Shown one piece after another: positions 1-9,200 of a stretch of 32,543 bases of DNA (position 1 is its first letter; each line of letters begins with the position of its first letter). This DNA is from Pseudomonadota bacterium. GTDB lineage: Bacteria > Myxococcota_A > Polyangia > Polyangiales > Polyangiaceae. Location: the NCBI GenBank assembly GCA_023428245.1, contig JAEYYX010000111.1, positions 1-32,543 on the forward strand, given 5' to 3'. The translations under genes were made by a program, and so were the position numbers. The notes below the pieces were generated by a model. That model saw only the letters and a list, made by a program, of their open reading frames with translations. It had not been told where the DNA came from and searched no databases.

Positions 1-111
1 CGGCCGGCCGGGGGGGGGGCGGCCAAGAGCTCGGGGCTGCCCTCTTCCCGCGAACGTCGTCGGTGACGAGAGGGCCAGAGCGGTCGAAAGAAGAAGGGCT
101 CGAGTTTTCAT
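1..111 (-). CDS. Secreted protein, N-terminal fragment (cut by window edge)
   Basis: An open frame starts with ATG at 111 and runs off the left edge for 37 codons. The visible part begins MKTRALLLSTALALSS and reads as a Sec signal peptide: a positively charged start, a hydrophobic core, and a possible cleavage site after TTFA. The ATG overlaps the TGA of the preceding lipoprotein gene (ATGA), and AAGGGG lies about 8 bases upstream, so it is probably translated as the second gene of a pair. The last residues are Pro/Arg-rich and include a run of ten C on the coding strand (positions 10-19). That run may be real or an assembly artefact. The function cannot be told from this fragment. Confidence 0.5.
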   Translation of the reverse strand, partial: MKTRALLLSTALALSSPTTFAGRGQPRALGRPPPGRP

Positions 112-365
112 TCGCAGGTCCCCTTCCCGGAGAGCTCCTTTCGCTCCGGTTCGCTCGGATATTCTCGAGCAATGAAGGCGTCGATGTCGTCACGGACGCC
201 GTTTTGGTCACTATCCGTGCCGGTGAGCGAATCGGTCCGGTCGAGCTTCGGGAGCGCACCGGCGGCCTCGAGTTCTTCGATGGTTTCGCTCTCGGCTCGA
301 CTGCAAGCGACAGTGAGCAGGGCCAGGGCCAGGGCTCGGAGGCAGCAACGCCCCGTCCCTACCAC
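108..365 (-). CDS. Small lipoprotein with an acidic calcium-binding-like motif
   Basis: The predicted product has 85 residues and starts with GTG. Residues 8-21 form a hydrophobic signal ending in a lipobox (LTVAC), so lipidation at Cys21 and an envelope location are likely. The mature part contains DSLTGTDSDQNGVRDD, an Asp-rich loop like those of thrombospondin type-3 or dockerin-type calcium-binding repeats. The stop overlaps the start of the next secreted-protein gene by four bases, suggesting an operon. The start is uncertain because the only strong purine run lies almost against the GTG. I do not recognise a named family, and the calcium-binding role is an inference from the motif. Confidence 0.55.
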   Translation of the reverse strand: MVGTGRCCLRALALALLTVACSRAESETIEELEAAGALPKLDRTDSLTGTDSDQNGVRDDIDAFIAREYPSEPERKELSGKGTCE

Positions 366-560
366 CCCTCGTCGTCGCCGGGCACGTCTCCTTCGAGGAG
401 CGCGATATCCGCGAGGTCACGTAGCGCCTTGCTTTTTCGGCGAGCGGGCTCGCTCGAGGCGCGACGTTTCATTCGAATCAGGTCAGGGGGAGGAAGCCCT
501 CACCCGGCGCAGGCGCGCTGACGACTCGATGCGTCCGTCACTCGACGCCGGCGCGCTGAC

Positions 561-594
561 AAAAAGGAAACGGGCGACCACTTTGGACCGCCCG
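561..594 (-). terminator. Rho-independent terminator downstream of pntB
   Basis: On the minus strand, CGGGCG and CGCCCG arms (594-571) close a stem with a short inner CC/GG pairing, followed directly by TTTCCTTTTTG. It lies 40 bases past the pntB stop, where the pntAB transcript should end. Confidence 0.65.
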
Positions 595-633
595 CCGGGT
601 GGAGCTCGACTCGGGGAGCTCTCGGTGAGAGCG

Positions 634-2046
634 TCAGGCCGCGTGCGCGGCGCCCGACTTCAGCTCGGCGAGAATCGAGTCGACGACCTTCTTGGCGTCG
701 CCGAAGAGCATCTCGTTATTCTCCTTGTAGAAGAGAGGATTGTCGATGCCCGCGTAGCCCGAGCCCATCGAGCGCTTCATGACGATCGTCTGCTTCGCCT
801 TCCAGCACTCGAGCACGGGCATGCCGTAGATCGGGCTCGACGGGTCTTCGAGCGCGGCGGGATTCACGATGTCGTTCGCGCCGATGACGAGGACGAGATC
901 GGTCTCAGGGAAGTCATCGTTGATCTCCTCCATCTCGAGCACGATGTCGTAGGGGACCTTCGCCTCGGCGAGGAGCACGTTCATGTGCCCGGGGAGTCGA
1001 CCAGCGACCGGGTGGATCGCAAAGCGCACCTCGGTGCCCTTCTCGCGGAGCGTCTTCACGATCTCGTAGAGGGGGTACTGCGCCTGGGCGACGGCCATCC
1101 CGTAGCCGGGGACGATGATGACGCTCGAAGCCTCGCGCAGGAGCTGCACAGCCTCCGAAGCGGTCACACTCGTCGCCTCACGCGTCTCCCCCGCCGCCGC
1201 GGGGCCCGCCTTCGCGGTTTGGCCGAAGCTGCCGAAGATGACGTTGAAGAAGGAGCGGTTCATCGCCGCGCACATGATGTAGCTCAGGATCGCGCCGCTC
1301 GAACCGACGAGCGCGCCGGTGATGATGAGCAGGTCGTTCGAGAGCATGAAGCCGGCCGCTGATGCTGCCCAGCCGGAGTAGCTATTCAACATCGAGACGA
1401 CCACGGGCATGTCCGCGCCGCCGATGGCCATGACCATCAAGATGCCGAAGATCGACGCGACGCCCGTCATGATGCCGAGGCTCAAGAGCCCACCGTGGTC
1501 CGGCTGGCCGACGAACTCGTACCCGAGGTACGCGCTCACCAAGAGCATGCCGATGTTCCACAGGTTGCGCCCCGGGAGCGCGAGCGCCTTGCTCCCGATC
1601 ATGCCCTTCAGCTTTCCGAAGGCGATGACCGATCCCGTAAAGGTCACGGCGCCGATGAAGATGCCGACGAAGACCTCGATCTCGTGGATCGTGTGTTCGA
1701 CTCCGGTCAGGGCATTGTTCGGATCGAGGTAGCTCGCGTACCCGACGAGCACCGCCGCGAGACCGACGAAGCTGTGCAGGATGGCGACGAGCTCGGGCAT
1801 GCTCGTCATCTCGACGCGCGCCGCGAGCACCGCGCCAATCAGAGCGCCGATGCCGATGACCACGGCGAGCACACCGTAACCGGTGACCTCAGGCGAGAGG
1901 GCCGTCACGACGATGGCGATCGCCATCCCGAGCATGCCGTAGGTGTTGCCGCGACGCGCCGTCTCTTGGCGCGAGAGGCCCCCGAGGCTCAGGATGAAGA
2001 GGATGCCGCTCAGGAGGTAAGCGATGGTGGTGATAGTTGCAGGCAT
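634..2046 (-). CDS. pntB: NAD(P) transhydrogenase subunit beta
   Basis: This is the beta subunit of the proton-translocating transhydrogenase, an inner-membrane enzyme that moves hydride from NADH to NADP+ using the proton gradient and so supplies NADPH. The 470-residue length matches the E. coli protein (about 462). The first roughly 265 residues form many hydrophobic helices. The C-terminal NADP-binding domain III carries the family signatures GYGMAVAQAQ (314-323), the HPVAGRLPGHMNVLLAEA region (345-362), GANDIVNP (389-396) and KRSMGSGYAG (424-433). CGGAGAAG lies upstream of the ATG. It follows pntA by 36 bases on the same strand, so the two form an operon, and it is closed by the terminator at 561-594. 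Nothing in it looks damaged. Confidence 0.96.
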   Translation of the reverse strand: MPATITTIAYLLSGILFILSLGGLSRQETARRGNTYGMLGMAIAIVVTALSPEVTGYGVLAVVIGIGALIGAVLAARVEMTSMPELVAILHSFVGLAAVLVGYASYLDPNNALTGVEHTIHEIEVFVGIFIGAVTFTGSVIAFGKLKGMIGSKALALPGRNLWNIGMLLVSAYLGYEFVGQPDHGGLLSLGIMTGVASIFGILMVMAIGGADMPVVVSMLNSYSGWAASAAGFMLSNDLLIITGALVGSSGAILSYIMCAAMNRSFFNVIFGSFGQTAKAGPAAAGETREATSVTASEAVQLLREASSVIIVPGYGMAVAQAQYPLYEIVKTLREKGTEVRFAIHPVAGRLPGHMNVLLAEAKVPYDIVLEMEEINDDFPETDLVLVIGANDIVNPAALEDPSSPIYGMPVLECWKAKQTIVMKRSMGSGYAGIDNPLFYKENNEMLFGDAKKVVDSILAELKSGAAHAA

Positions 2047-2082
2047 TTTTGAAACTTCTCCGCGTCTTTCAGGCTCGTTCGC

Positions 2083-3627
2083 TTACTTCGAGAACATCTT
2101 CAGCATGCGCTGAGTCACGAGGAAGCCGCCGGCGATGTTGATGGTGGCGAAGAGGATGGCGATGGCCGCGAGGATGGTGACGGGACTCTCGAGGGGTCCC
2201 GACACCTGCAGCATGCCGCCGATGATGATGATGCCGCTGATGGCGTTGGTGACGCTCATGAGCGGGGTGTGAAGAGCCGCGGTGACGCTCCAAACGACCT
2301 GGAAGCCTACGAAGCAGGCGAGCACGAACACCGTGAGGTGAGCGACGAAAGCCGGCGGGGCCACCGAGCCGAGCGCGAGCAGGGCCAGCGCGCCTCCGGC
2401 GAGGGCGAGCGTCGAACGCCGCGCCGCAGCTTTCGCCTTCTCTTCCGCGGTGGGACCGGGGGGAAGCGCAGGCTTGGCCTCCGTCTTCTTGGTCTCGACC
2501 GGATGCTGAGCCGGCGGGGGCGGCCAGGTGATGGCGCCATCGTGGGTCACGAGCGCGCCGCGGATGACCTCGTCTTCGAGGTTCACATTCCACTTCGCCG
2601 CGCCCCCGAGGTCACTCAGGAAGTGCACGAGGTTCATGCCGTAGAGCTGACTCGAAGTCGGCGCCATACGGCTCGGCAGATCGGTGTAGCCGATGATGGT
2701 GACGCCGTTTTCGGTCACGATCGACTGACCGGGCACGGTCAGATCCGAGTTGCCGCCGGCTTCGGCGGCCAAGTCGACGATGACACTGCCGGGCTTCATC
2801 ACCTCGATCGCCTCTTTCAAGATCAGCTTCGGGGCGGGCCGACCGGGAATCAGAGCGGTCGTGATGATGATGTCGACCTCGCGCGCCTGCGCCTTGAAAA
2901 GGGCCATCTCCGCGGCGATGAACGCGGGGCTCATCTCCTTGGCGTAACCGCCGACGCCGGTTCCGTCCTCTTCGATCGAAATCTCGAGGAACTCCGCGCC
3001 CATCGATTTCACCTGGTCTTTGACCGCGGGGCGCGTATCGAAAGAGCGCACGATGGCGCCGAGCGAGCTCGCCGCGCCGATCGCCGCGAGTCCCGCGACC
3101 CCCGCGCCGATCACGAGCACCTTGGCCGGGGGCACCTTACCGGCGGCCGTCATCTGGCCCGTGAAGAAGCGGCCAAAGGAGCCGGCGGCCTCGATCACCG
3201 CGCGGTAGCCCGCGATGTTCGCCATCGAAGAGAGCGCATCGAGCTTCTGGGCGCGGGAAATCCGCGGCACCATGTCCATCGCGAGCGTGGTCACGTTCTT
3301 CGCGCGGAGCAGCTCGAGCAACTCAGGGTTCTTGCTCGGCCAGATGAAGGACATGAGCGTGCTGCCCGGGCGCAGGAGCTCGACTTCGGCGAGCTCTGGC
3401 TGGTTCACCTTGAGCACGATGTCGCTCGACCAGGCCTCGGCCTTGCTCGGAACGACCTGTGCTCCAGCTGCAGCATAAGCCTCATCCGTGATGCCGGCGC
3501 CGAGCCCAGCGCCACTTTCGACGGTGACGCTGAAGCCGAGCTTCGAAATTATGCGGGAGACGGTGTCGGGAGTACCTGCGACGCGACGCTCATTTGGGCG
3601 CGCTTCGCGAACGATCGCGATCTTCAT
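2083..3627 (-). CDS. pntA: NAD(P) transhydrogenase subunit alpha
   Basis: This is the NAD(H)-binding alpha subunit, partner of PntB. At 514 residues it is the fused form (as in E. coli, 510 residues), not the split PntAA/PntAB form. Residues 1-370 are the alanine dehydrogenase/PNT-type dinucleotide-binding domain I. It opens with MKIAIVREARPNERRVAGTP and has the Rossmann glycine motif GAGVAG (174-179). A Pro/Lys-rich linker (about 368-402) leads to four predicted membrane helices (about 404-510). The start is well supported: AAAAGGA lies 7 bases before the ATG. The gene leads the pntAB operon, and 65 bases separate it from the stop of the upstream GGDEF gene. Confidence 0.96.
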   Translation of the reverse strand: MKIAIVREARPNERRVAGTPDTVSRIISKLGFSVTVESGAGLGAGITDEAYAAAGAQVVPSKAEAWSSDIVLKVNQPELAEVELLRPGSTLMSFIWPSKNPELLELLRAKNVTTLAMDMVPRISRAQKLDALSSMANIAGYRAVIEAAGSFGRFFTGQMTAAGKVPPAKVLVIGAGVAGLAAIGAASSLGAIVRSFDTRPAVKDQVKSMGAEFLEISIEEDGTGVGGYAKEMSPAFIAAEMALFKAQAREVDIIITTALIPGRPAPKLILKEAIEVMKPGSVIVDLAAEAGGNSDLTVPGQSIVTENGVTIIGYTDLPSRMAPTSSQLYGMNLVHFLSDLGGAAKWNVNLEDEVIRGALVTHDGAITWPPPPAQHPVETKKTEAKPALPPGPTAEEKAKAAARRSTLALAGGALALLALGSVAPPAFVAHLTVFVLACFVGFQVVWSVTAALHTPLMSVTNAISGIIIIGGMLQVSGPLESPVTILAAIAILFATINIAGGFLVTQRMLKMFSK

Positions 3628-3692
3628 AACGGGTCCTTTTGGCTTCGGAACCGCGTGTACCAGGATCAGCGCGCTTTTGGGAGCCGCTTTTA

Positions 3693-4622
3693 CTAGCGAC
3701 TGCTGTTCACGAAATCCGCCTCGAGTGCAGCGGTGACGCGATTGCGGCCCCCGCTCTTCGAGCGGTAGAGCGCCAAATCAGCAGCGCGAATGAGCCTCTC
3801 GAGTTTCGCATCGTGCACAGAGCAGGCGACGCCGAGGCTCAGCGTGACCGTCACCGGCACTTTCCCACAGACGATCGGCTCGACCTCGACGGCCTGGCGG
3901 ATCCTCTCCGCAACCGCGACGCCGCCCTCTTCGCCGCAGCCAGCGAGCACCACGAGAAACTCCTCGCCGCCGTAGCGGCCCGCGCGGTCGTAATTCCGCA
4001 GGCAGCGCTGGATCCGGTGCGCGACCTCCCGGAGCACCTCATCGCCAACCCCGTGGCCGAAGTTGTCGTTGATGGCCTTGAAGTTATCCACATCGCCGAG
4101 GACGACGCTGACGGGTTCCTCGGTGCGCGTAGCGCGAAACAGCTCCCGGCGCAGCTCATCCAAGATGGCGCGGCGGTTCCAAATCCCCGTAAGGGCATCG
4201 TGAGCCGCTTCGTGAGCGAGGCGCTCCCGAGCAGCTGTGAGCGCCCGCTCGAGCTCGATGACACGGCGTCCCGCGTTCAGCCGAACTTCGAGCTCCTTCG
4301 GGTTACAAGGTTTTTTGACGTAATCATCGGCTCCCGCTTCGAGCCCAACAATTGCGTCTTCGGCGTCCCCCTTCCCAGTGAGCAAGATGAGATAGACGTA
4401 GCGGCCGTGCGTGTCTTCGCGCACCCAACGGCAGACATCGAGCCCCGAGATGCCCGGCATGAGCCAGTCGAGGACCACGAGCTGAATCGACGGATCGCTC
4501 TCGAGGAGCGCCAGACACTCTTCGCCGCTCGAAGCCATGACGACCTCGTAGCCCCACTCCCGAACCCAACGCTCGATGAGCGACCGGCCCACCTTCTCAT
4601 CATCGACGATCAGAACCTTCAC
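3693..4622 (-). CDS. Response regulator with REC and GGDEF domains (diguanylate cyclase)
   Basis: This is a two-domain protein predicted to make cyclic di-GMP when its receiver domain is phosphorylated. I chose the GTG at 4622 because GGGAGAG lies 6 bases upstream and the REC domain starts immediately (VKVLIVDDE). That gives 309 residues, and the open frame further upstream runs into the fic relic. REC (1-120) has the acidic pair Asp7/Asp8, phospho-acceptor Asp52, Thr82 and Lys104. GGDEF (about 140-300) keeps the active-site motif GGEEF (218-222) and the inhibitory I-site RNYD (209-212), so the enzyme should be active and product-inhibited. It lies upstream of pntAB on the same strand. I see no cognate kinase here. 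Confidence 0.93.
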   Translation of the reverse strand: MKVLIVDDEKVGRSLIERWVREWGYEVVMASSGEECLALLESDPSIQLVVLDWLMPGISGLDVCRWVREDTHGRYVYLILLTGKGDAEDAIVGLEAGADDYVKKPCNPKELEVRLNAGRRVIELERALTAARERLAHEAAHDALTGIWNRRAILDELRRELFRATRTEEPVSVVLGDVDNFKAINDNFGHGVGDEVLREVAHRIQRCLRNYDRAGRYGGEEFLVVLAGCGEEGGVAVAERIRQAVEVEPIVCGKVPVTVTLSLGVACSVHDAKLERLIRAADLALYRSKSGGRNRVTAALEADFVNSSR

Positions 4623-4838
4623 AGCTGTCTCTCCCGCCGCACGGCCATCGAGGGAAGGAGGTTCAAAGAGGCGCATCGGCTTTCCAATCGTGGTCATCTC
4701 TCTGCCCGCGATACCGCGAGCGTTGCCCGTCCAGTCGCGAGCGTTCAGCCTCGAGATCAACGACCGAATCTGACGCTCCCCTAAGACGGGAAGTGTACCG
4801 AAAAATGGCGGGATCGGCCCTGCCGGACGGACGATCTT

Positions 4839-5600
4839 CATTGGGACGAACTACGTCATCGGCAGGCCCCAGAGGGTGCCACGTTGGAAGAGTGGTGGTG
4901 GGCCTCGCAAAAAATGGGCTCGGGTAAGGGCCCAGACGCCGGTCCTGCCCATGAAGGCATTGTATTCTTTGGATTTTTCCTTCGTGCAGCTTCCCCAGAT
5001 CCAGGCTGCTTTGCATGAACTTGATCGTAAGAACGTCGCGAAGGAGCTCATCGCGGTCCTCGGGAACCAGAAAGCACGAGCCGAGTATCGGGTTCGACAA
5101 CTTATTGAAGAAGCAATCAGCTCGAGTGTCCTTGAAGGCGCAAAACCGACCACCCGAGAACTCGCCAGGCGGCTTGTCCTCGAGTTGCACCGGATCCTTG
5201 GCGAAGACGCACTCGAGGTTCCCGACGCAGCTGGTCAGCTTCGGGGCCCGGAACACCCTGTGGTCGTGGAAGACCTGAAGGGAACCGTATGGCACGTTCC
5301 TCCGGCTGCCTCTGGCCTTCGGGACCGTCTCGAACTCCTACTTCCTTTCGATCTCTGGGCCGAGCGTTCGAAGCCCGAAGGCCTACTACATAGCTTTCGC
5401 TCATACGGAAACTGACGGTGGTGACCTAACATACTTCCCACTCCATCAGCTCAAGGTAATGCGTGAAGCGTTGGCGGAGCTTCACAGCTCGAAGCGACAT
5501 GCTCGATTTGGTCAAGCGCGGATACTTAGAGGTCAGACGCGTCGGCCGAGGAAAGCGATTCTTTCCTGCACCTTCGCTCAGTAGCAAACCTGCAACCGCA
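4839..5600 (+). pseudogene. Fic-family protein, multiply disrupted relic
   Basis: Fic proteins transfer AMP or related groups to target proteins, and many act as toxins. Family-like stretches appear here in order but in three frames. The frame at 4839 gives HWDELRH and PEGATLEEWWWA (N-terminal domain). The frame at 4876-5350 gives RQLIEEAISSSVLEGAK plus TTRELARRL, then ELHRILGEDALEVPDAAGQ and a VVVEDLKGTVWHVPP stretch. The frame from about 5340 gives AHTETDGGDLTYF and HQLKVMREALAELH. The frame at 5463 gives DLVKRGYLEVRRVGRGKRFF (C-terminal winged helix). About 25 residues are missing after TTRELARRL. The whole HPFxDGNGR catalytic segment is missing between about 5335 and 5350. No start codon is evident. 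It is therefore a dead gene; a sequencing error could not remove the core. Confidence 0.85.
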
Positions 5601-5772
5601 AGTCCGGGAAGACGCCCTTTAGCATCTGGCTCTAAACCCTGCGCTGCCCGAAGGGTTATCCATGGGGGTGCGCCGCCCGATCTTCCTTCCCAGAGCTCCA
5701 ATCTGTGGCCTCTCGATCGGATCACTCGGTGATCCGGACCCACGGTCGAGCCCATCACGACTGACTTTTGCG

Positions 5773-5794
5773 GACACAGTTTGCCCCCTGTGTC
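5773..5794. repeat. Short inverted repeat (7-bp arms)
   Basis: GACACAG (5773-5779) and CTGTGTC (5788-5794) are perfect inverted arms around an 8-base spacer. It could be a weak terminator, a binding site, or a remnant of a mobile-element end next to the fic relic. There is no T-tract and no transposase nearby. Confidence 0.4.
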
Positions 5795-5826
5795 AGGGAA
5801 GTTGCCACCTGAGTTTGAGCTGAAGT

Positions 5827-5916
5827 CGTCCGCCCCGGCACGCCGGGGCTCCCCGCGGTCCGAGCCCCTCTGGAAGTTCTGGCCCTGGCGTCCGCCCCGG
5901 CACGCCGGGGCTCCCC
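5827..5916. repeat. Two copies of a GC-rich hairpin repeat
   Basis: An identical 28-base unit occurs at 5827-5854 and 5889-5916, 62 bases apart. Each contains a perfect palindrome, GCCCCGG-CACG-CCGGGGC (7-bp arms, 4-base loop). It resembles a small interspersed palindromic (REP-like) element, but I did not see further copies in this window. Confidence 0.7.
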
Positions 5917-6224
5917 CGACCCCCCTTGGCCGGAGCGCCCGTTCCCTCGCCCTCACCGATTTTCGTCCGAGGGAGCACTTTCGGCGCGCCGGACCGTATT
6001 CCATGAGATGTCCGACCTTCGGCCGCCTGCCTCTGAGAGTTCCGCGCTCCCCCTTCGGTCGTTTTCTCCGCGCTCCGCGCTCATGAAGTCAGGTCCGGCG
6101 CTCCTCCGCCCGCTCTGCCCTCTCCAATATCACCCCACTTTTCCGCCAATTGCGGCCGGCGCGGGCTCCCAGCCCCCTCCCCCGTTCTGGGCCTTTTCGC
6201 CCCCTTCATTGTAGGTTCCTGGTA

Positions 6225-9200
6225 GTGTCGCCGCTCGAATCCGCCGAATCCCCCTCAGGGGAACATGCGCGCGATCGCGGGCGGCTCTTCGTCCGTATCC
6301 TCTGCGTCTTGTTCGCCTTCATTGGCGCGATTCCACTCGCAGCGGGAGCGGTCCTCCAGAATCGCACAGCCCTCGACTGGGCTGAACAGAAAGCCAAACA
6401 GCTCCTCGACGAGATGCTCGGTCTCGAAGCAGCCTTCGATGTCGGCTTCCAAGCGATCCCTCTCGCCCTCACTCTCGAGAACGTCGCCGTCCGCGGCACT
6501 GACTCGGACGAACCAGCGCTCTTCGTCGAAGAGGCAAAGGTCAGCCCGCGCCTCCTCTCCTTGCTCGCAGGACGACTCGACATCGGCGACATCGAGATCG
6601 GTCCGAGCCGCGTCCGCCTCGTCATCGAAGACGGCAAGATCAAAAACGTTCCGCTGCGGCTCCCGGAACCCTCAGGGAAGCCTCTCACCCTCGAGCACTC
6701 TCCTTTTCGCAGCCTGGCTCTGACGAGCGCGCGCATCGATCTCCGCGTCGACGGCACACACCTCAAGACCGAAGACATCGACATCGATGTGCTTGCCGAG
6801 CCTCATCTCGAGTTCAATGTCTCGGTGAAGCTCGCAAGCGCCGAGCTCCAAACTCAGAGCAAACAAGGCGACGAACTCCGGACGCACAAAGACCGCATCT
6901 GTGACCTCGAGCTCCGCGCCCGCGCCTCTCCCACCTCGCTCACCATCAAGCGCCTGAACCTGGACACGGCCCTCGAGCTCCCGAGCAGCGGCGGCGCGCG
7001 CCCCCTCTGCGAAAAAGACGGACCCGAACGGGGCTCGCTCCGCCTGTCCCAGGTCGAGGCCAAGCTCAAAGACGGAGAACTCGGCTCGATCGGCGGCACG
7101 GCGCGGATCGCGCTCCCGCTCGAGGTCCTGCGCCGCTTCGTCCGCCTGCCCGAGACCGAAGGCACAGTCCGCCTGCGCGTGAGCGGGCTCTATCGGCCCG
7201 AGATGAAGTTGCCCGAGATCACCGGAGAGCTCTCGGGCGAGTCCGCCCACATCGGAGAGTACAAGGTCGGCGACTCCTTCCAAGCGGACTTCCGCCTCGC
7301 TGGCGAGACCATCCGCGTACCGCGCCTCGAAGCTGCTTGGGGCAACGGCAACACAGTCCTTACGGGAATCGAGATCGCTCCCTTCTCCGAGAAGAAGACC
7401 TTCCGCATGGCGGAGATGCGCTCCCACGACGTAGACTTCCCTGGCATCATGCGCGACGTCGGCGTCACCGAGCACACCATCGTCGACTGGCACTACGACG
7501 AGGTCGTCGTGACCAACCTCACAGGCACGATGGCACCTTTCGCCATGGACGGGGGACTCCGCGCTCAGACCTCGAAGTTTGTGGTCTGGAACAAAGGCTA
7601 CGATCACCCCGAGAAGAAGCGCATGATCGGCGTGCCGTCGGCGAACCTGGTCGGCCGTTTCCGCGCGAGTCCCGAATCTCTCGAGTTCTACTCGGTGATG
7701 ACGACCTTCGGCTCGAGCCGGATCCCTGTCGAGCTCGTGAGCCTCTCCTTCCGTAGGGGCGGTCCTGTCGACATCCGTCTCGCCAAGGACTCCGTCATCG
7801 AGCTCGCCGACGTCGGACCCATCGCGAACCTCGAGGTCGCGGGTCGGGCGCGCGTCGACGTGCGCATGCAAGGACCGATGAACGAACCATTCCTCGACGG
7901 CTCGATCTCCGTCGAAGGACTCAAGCTCGATCGCTATGAGCTCGGGAACCTCGAAGAAGCTCAGGTGCACTTCGAGCCGCTCTCGGTCACTTTCTCGAAA
8001 GCAGTCCTGTCCAAGAAGCACAATCGCTTCTCGGTTCCGGTCGCCGGCTTGAAGTTCGATGGGCCCTCGCCCCTTGAGCTCAATCTGCGCATGAACTCGG
8101 ACAAACTCGAGCTCACCGAGTTCCTCGAGACTCTCCACTTCGACGAAGATCCGCGTTTTTCGGATCTCAGCGGCCGCGGCAAGATCTCCGCGAAGATCCG
8201 TTATCTCCTCGGAGGACCCGAAGATCAGTGTGACGGCGGGAGACTCCGCATCGACGGCAACCTGAACTTCACCGAGTTCAGCTATTCCGGTGAGACCTTC
8301 TCGCCCGCTGAAGGTGAGTTCCATCTCGATTGGTTCGACATCATGGCCGGCACCCGCGGCATGCGTTTGGCGATCCCTTCGGTGCGCTTGTCGAAAGGCT
8401 CGGGCGCCGCGTACGGGAGCGCCGAAGTGCTCCCGGAGGGTATTTTGCACGGGCAGCTCATCACCACCAAGCTCCCGCTCGGACGCATCGACGCGCTCAA
8501 GCCCTGGCTCGCCGAGGCGGACGGATATGTTTCTGGTTCAGCGACCCTCAGCGGACGCATCGATGCGCTCGCCGCCTCCGCCAAGGTGAACGTCAGCGAG
8601 ATTCGCCTCGGTAAGAAGGCTCTGCCGCCCTCGGCGCTCGAGGTCTCGTTCATTCCGCGCGAGATCCCTCTCAAGCCCTCCGGGGTGCGCTCCGGCTGTG
8701 GCCGCGCCGTCTCGCTCCCCTACACCCAGGCTGACTATGACCGCGACGAGAGCGACGGTGAAGTCATCGCTCGCGGCAAGCTCTTCGGAGACCAGGTGCA
8801 AATCGCTGAGCTCGGCATGAGCCGGCAGCGCGACCGTCGACTGCGCGGGAATGTGAGGCTCGATCGCCTCGACATCGGAGCGCTTGCCATGCTCGGCGCG
8901 GGATCCCTCGTCCCCTCAAGCCTCAAAGGCTACGCGAGCGGCGCCCTCGCCCTCGAGAACTTCCGAGCCCAGAGCCCCTTCGACTCAACGGCCTCCTTCG
9001 CGCTCGCTGCGCTCCATGTCGAAAGTAGCGGCTACGTGCTCGAGACACCAAGCCGCGGCGCGAGCTTTCACATTCGCGAGGGCAGCGTCGGCTCGGAGAA
9101 CTTCCAACTCGCGCTCCGGACTCCGAAAGGGCAAAGCGCGCTCTTCGATCTTGACCTGAAGCTGAACCGGAAGCTCGAGATCGACGCGCACCTCACCATG

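Larger units (their letters stand above)
5601..6224. other. Non-coding stretch upstream of tamB
   Basis: About 620 bases lie between the fic relic and the tamB start. I see no credible gene. The open frames here are Pro/Arg-rich GC artefacts without family-like stretches. The stretch holds an inverted repeat at 5773-5794 and two copies of a hairpin repeat at 5827-5916. The last 200 bases are C/T-rich and should contain the tamB promoter, but I cannot point to convincing -35/-10 boxes. Confidence 0.5.

Noticed and set aside
172..1362. Long plus-strand ORF opposite the lipoprotein and pntB
   Set aside because: Antisense to clear pntB, Arg/Glu/His-rich without family-like stretches; an expected artefact of high GC content.
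2269..3696. 475-residue plus-strand ORF opposite pntA
   Set aside because: Antisense shadow of pntA; low-complexity Arg/Asp/His composition.
4663..5295. Minus-strand 210-residue ORF over the fic relic
   Set aside because: Its sequence is the complement of recognisable Fic blocks on the plus strand; no independent support.
5773..5794. Insertion-sequence terminal repeat
   Set aside because: Only one short inverted repeat, no transposase and no target-site duplication, so only the repeat itself is listed.
6672..8450. 592-residue minus-strand ORF inside tamB
   Set aside because: Antisense to the continuous TamB frame and compositionally biased; no recognisable domain.
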